Positions 5,726 through 6,867 of a DNA stretch of 6,867 bases are shown here, in pieces. Position 1 is the stretch's first letter. Every line of letters starts with the position of its first letter. The stretch is taken from NCBI GenBank assembly GCA_030040475.1, contig JASHTQ010000292.1, forward strand, positions 1 through 6,867, given 5' to 3'. The notes under the pieces were generated by a model. The model did no database searches and was not told where the DNA came from. It saw only the letters and a program-made list of their open reading frames with translations. The translations under genes and the position numbers were made by a program. This stretch comes from Streptosporangiaceae bacterium (GTDB taxonomy: Bacteria > Actinomycetota > Actinomycetes > Streptosporangiales > Streptosporangiaceae).

Positions 5726-6867
5726 GCTTCTGCTAGGGAGAGGGTCATTTCCTCTACGGCTAGCAACGGGGCGACGTTCAGGGGGAGGCGGTCGCGGCAG
5801 CGCATGACGGCTTGGATGCGGCGGAGGGTGGACTCCGGGGACGAGGCTGCGGCGATCCGGCGGAGGTCGGCGTCGCGATCGGCGTTGGCCAGCTCGACGT
5901 CGGCGCCAAGCTGGACCATGAGCACGTCGCGGTAGAAGATCGCGAGGTCCAGCAGGGCCTGGCCCAGGGTGTCGCGCTTGACCCTGGTGGCGCGCGACTT
6001 CTGGCGGTCCTCCAGGTCCTTCATCGCGCCGGCCATGCCGCGCACGGCCTTGGCCACGCCCTTGCCGGTGGAGCCCTCGCCGAACGCCTTGCGCAGCGAG
6101 TCGCGTTCCGGCTCGTCCAGTTCCTCGGTGACCGCCTTGGCCTCCTCCTCGGCGGTCTTCACCAGCGAGGCGGCCAGGGCCAGCGCCGGGCCGAGGGAGG
6201 TCGCCTCGACCGGGACCCGCAGCACGTCCGCCCGGCGCGCCGCGGCCGAGGGATCGACCGCGAGGCGCCGGGCGCGGCCCACGTGTCCCTGCGCCGCGCG
6301 AGCCGCGGCCAGCGCCCGCGCGGGATCGATGCCGTCCCGCGTCACCAGTACATTAGCCACTGCCTGCGAGGAGGGCACGACAAGCGTGACAACTCGGCAG
6401 CGGGACCTGATCGTGGGCACCAGGTCCTCGGCCGACGGCGCGCACAGCAGCCAGACCGTCCGCGGCGCCGGCTCCTCGATCGCCTTCAGCAGCGCGTTCG
6501 CCGCCTGCTCGGTGCACCGGTCGGCGTCCTCGAACAGGACCACCCGCCAGCGCCCGCCGGTGGGCGCGCCGGCCGCGCGCAGCACCAGGTCGCGGGTCTG
6601 CTTCACTCCGTAGGACAGTCCCTCCGGCCGGACCAGCATCAGGTCCGCGTGCGTGCCCGCCTGCACCTGCCGGCACGACACGCACTCACCGCAGCCGCCG
6701 GACGGGCACAGCAGCGCGGCCGCGAACGACCGCGCCGCCACCGACCTGCCAGAACCCGGCGGCCCGGTAAACAGCCATGCGTGCGTCATCGCACTGTGCT
6801 GGCCTCGGGGGGCCGACCCCCCCAGACCCCCCCCGATCACGGGGGGGCTCCCCGCCCCCCCGTATCC
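5722..6867 (-). CDS. holB: DNA polymerase III subunit delta' (HolB), N-terminus cut by edge
   Basis: HolB is part of the clamp loader that places the sliding clamp on primed DNA. The visible protein shows, counted from the GTG at 6840, a Walker A-like GPPGSGRS (26-33), a zinc module with C45, C50, C53 and C56, a Walker B-like VVLFEDAD (100-107), NALLKAIEEP (115-124) and the SRC motif in TIRSRCR (146-148). The C-terminal half is the helical collar domain with a charged segment. Actinobacterial relatives start about 40 residues before MTHAWLFTGPPG with a DDLVGQ-like helix. That helix is absent here, while the frame stays open to base 6867 as a Gly-rich stretch (GYGGAGSPPVIGGGLGG). The gene therefore probably continues beyond the window. 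Internal candidates are GTG 6840 and ATG 6789; the latter lacks a good Shine-Dalgarno. The C/G homopolymer runs here could also hide a frame error. Confidence 0.88.
   Translation of the reverse strand, partial: GYGGAGSPPVIGGGLGGSAPRGQHSAMTHAWLFTGPPGSGRSVAARSFAAALLCPSGGCGECVSCRQVQAGTHADLMLVRPEGLSYGVKQTRDLVLRAAGAPTGGRWRVVLFEDADRCTEQAANALLKAIEEPAPRTVWLLCAPSAEDLVPTIRSRCRVVTLVVPSSQAVANVLVTRDGIDPARALAAARAAQGHVGRARRLAVDPSAAARRADVLRVPVEATSLGPALALAASLVKTAEEEAKAVTEELDEPERDSLRKAFGEGSTGKGVAKAVRGMAGAMKDLEDRQKSRATRVKRDTLGQALLDLAIFYRDVLMVQLGADVELANADRDADLRRIAAASSPESTLRRIQAVMRCRDRLPLNVAPLLAVEEMTLSLAEA
6807..6861. repeat. C/G homopolymer runs with mutually pairing arms
   Basis: Runs of G6 (6807-6812), C7 (6817-6823), C8 (6827-6834), G7 (6841-6847) and C7 (6855-6861) follow each other within 55 bp. 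Neighbouring G and C runs can pair as hairpins with loops of 4-7 nt, in alternative registers. The minus strand also has G8-TCT-G7, a quadruplex-type pattern. The block is in frame with holB and would code a Gly/Pro-rich stretch. Such runs are prone to slippage and to sequencing or assembly error. Confidence 0.8.

Noticed and set aside
5444..5935. Plus-strand ORF across the repeat region and holB end
   Set aside because: It translates tandem repeats (GQAGQAGQGGQGG) and then antisense holB; it has no Shine-Dalgarno and no family resemblance.

Overview
The window is GC-rich DNA with G or C at almost every third codon position, GTG starts, compact gene spacing and actinobacterial gene families. 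It most likely comes from a chromosome of a high-GC Actinomycetota, of Streptomyces or Streptosporangiales type. I cannot fix the genus. Most of it is a housekeeping neighbourhood; the unusual material lies between and beside the genes.

Layout from right to left, since most genes are on the minus strand. (1) 5722-6867: holB, the delta' subunit of the DNA polymerase III clamp loader, apparently cut at its N-terminus by the window edge in a region of C/G homopolymer runs. (2) 5442-5721: a non-coding stretch between convergent genes, packed with short direct repeats: a 25-bp dyad unit twice, a 19-bp unit twice and a 9-bp G-rich unit five times, the last supplying the holB stop codon. (3) 4467-5441, plus strand: a protein with an AbiEi-antitoxin-like N-terminus and a DUF559 nuclease-like C-terminus. 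(4) 3763-4345, minus strand: a SigE-family ECF sigma factor gene that has lost its DNA-binding region 4.2, followed directly by what looks like the last ~50 codons of another gene. I read this as a deletion remnant. (5) 2810-3658: a RicT/PSP1-family protein with paired cysteine motifs, overlapping by 4 nt (6) 1296-2813, a secreted lipoprotein alpha/beta hydrolase of the tripeptidyl-aminopeptidase type. (7) 69-1223: a secreted beta-propeller protein of lactonase type, preceded by an 11-codon leader ORF and a perfect 9-bp inverted repeat that touches its Shine-Dalgarno sequence.

From memory of related genomes, tmk, holB, a PSP1/RicT gene and an alpha/beta hydrolase often lie together in this order. 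On that reading items 2-4 are an accessory insertion between holB and ricT, and ricT needs its own promoter, for which the AT-rich patch at 3700-3725 is a candidate. No clear new multi-gene system is visible. The leads best worth testing are the leader ORF/hairpin before the propeller gene and the dyad repeats next to the AbiEi-DUF559 gene.
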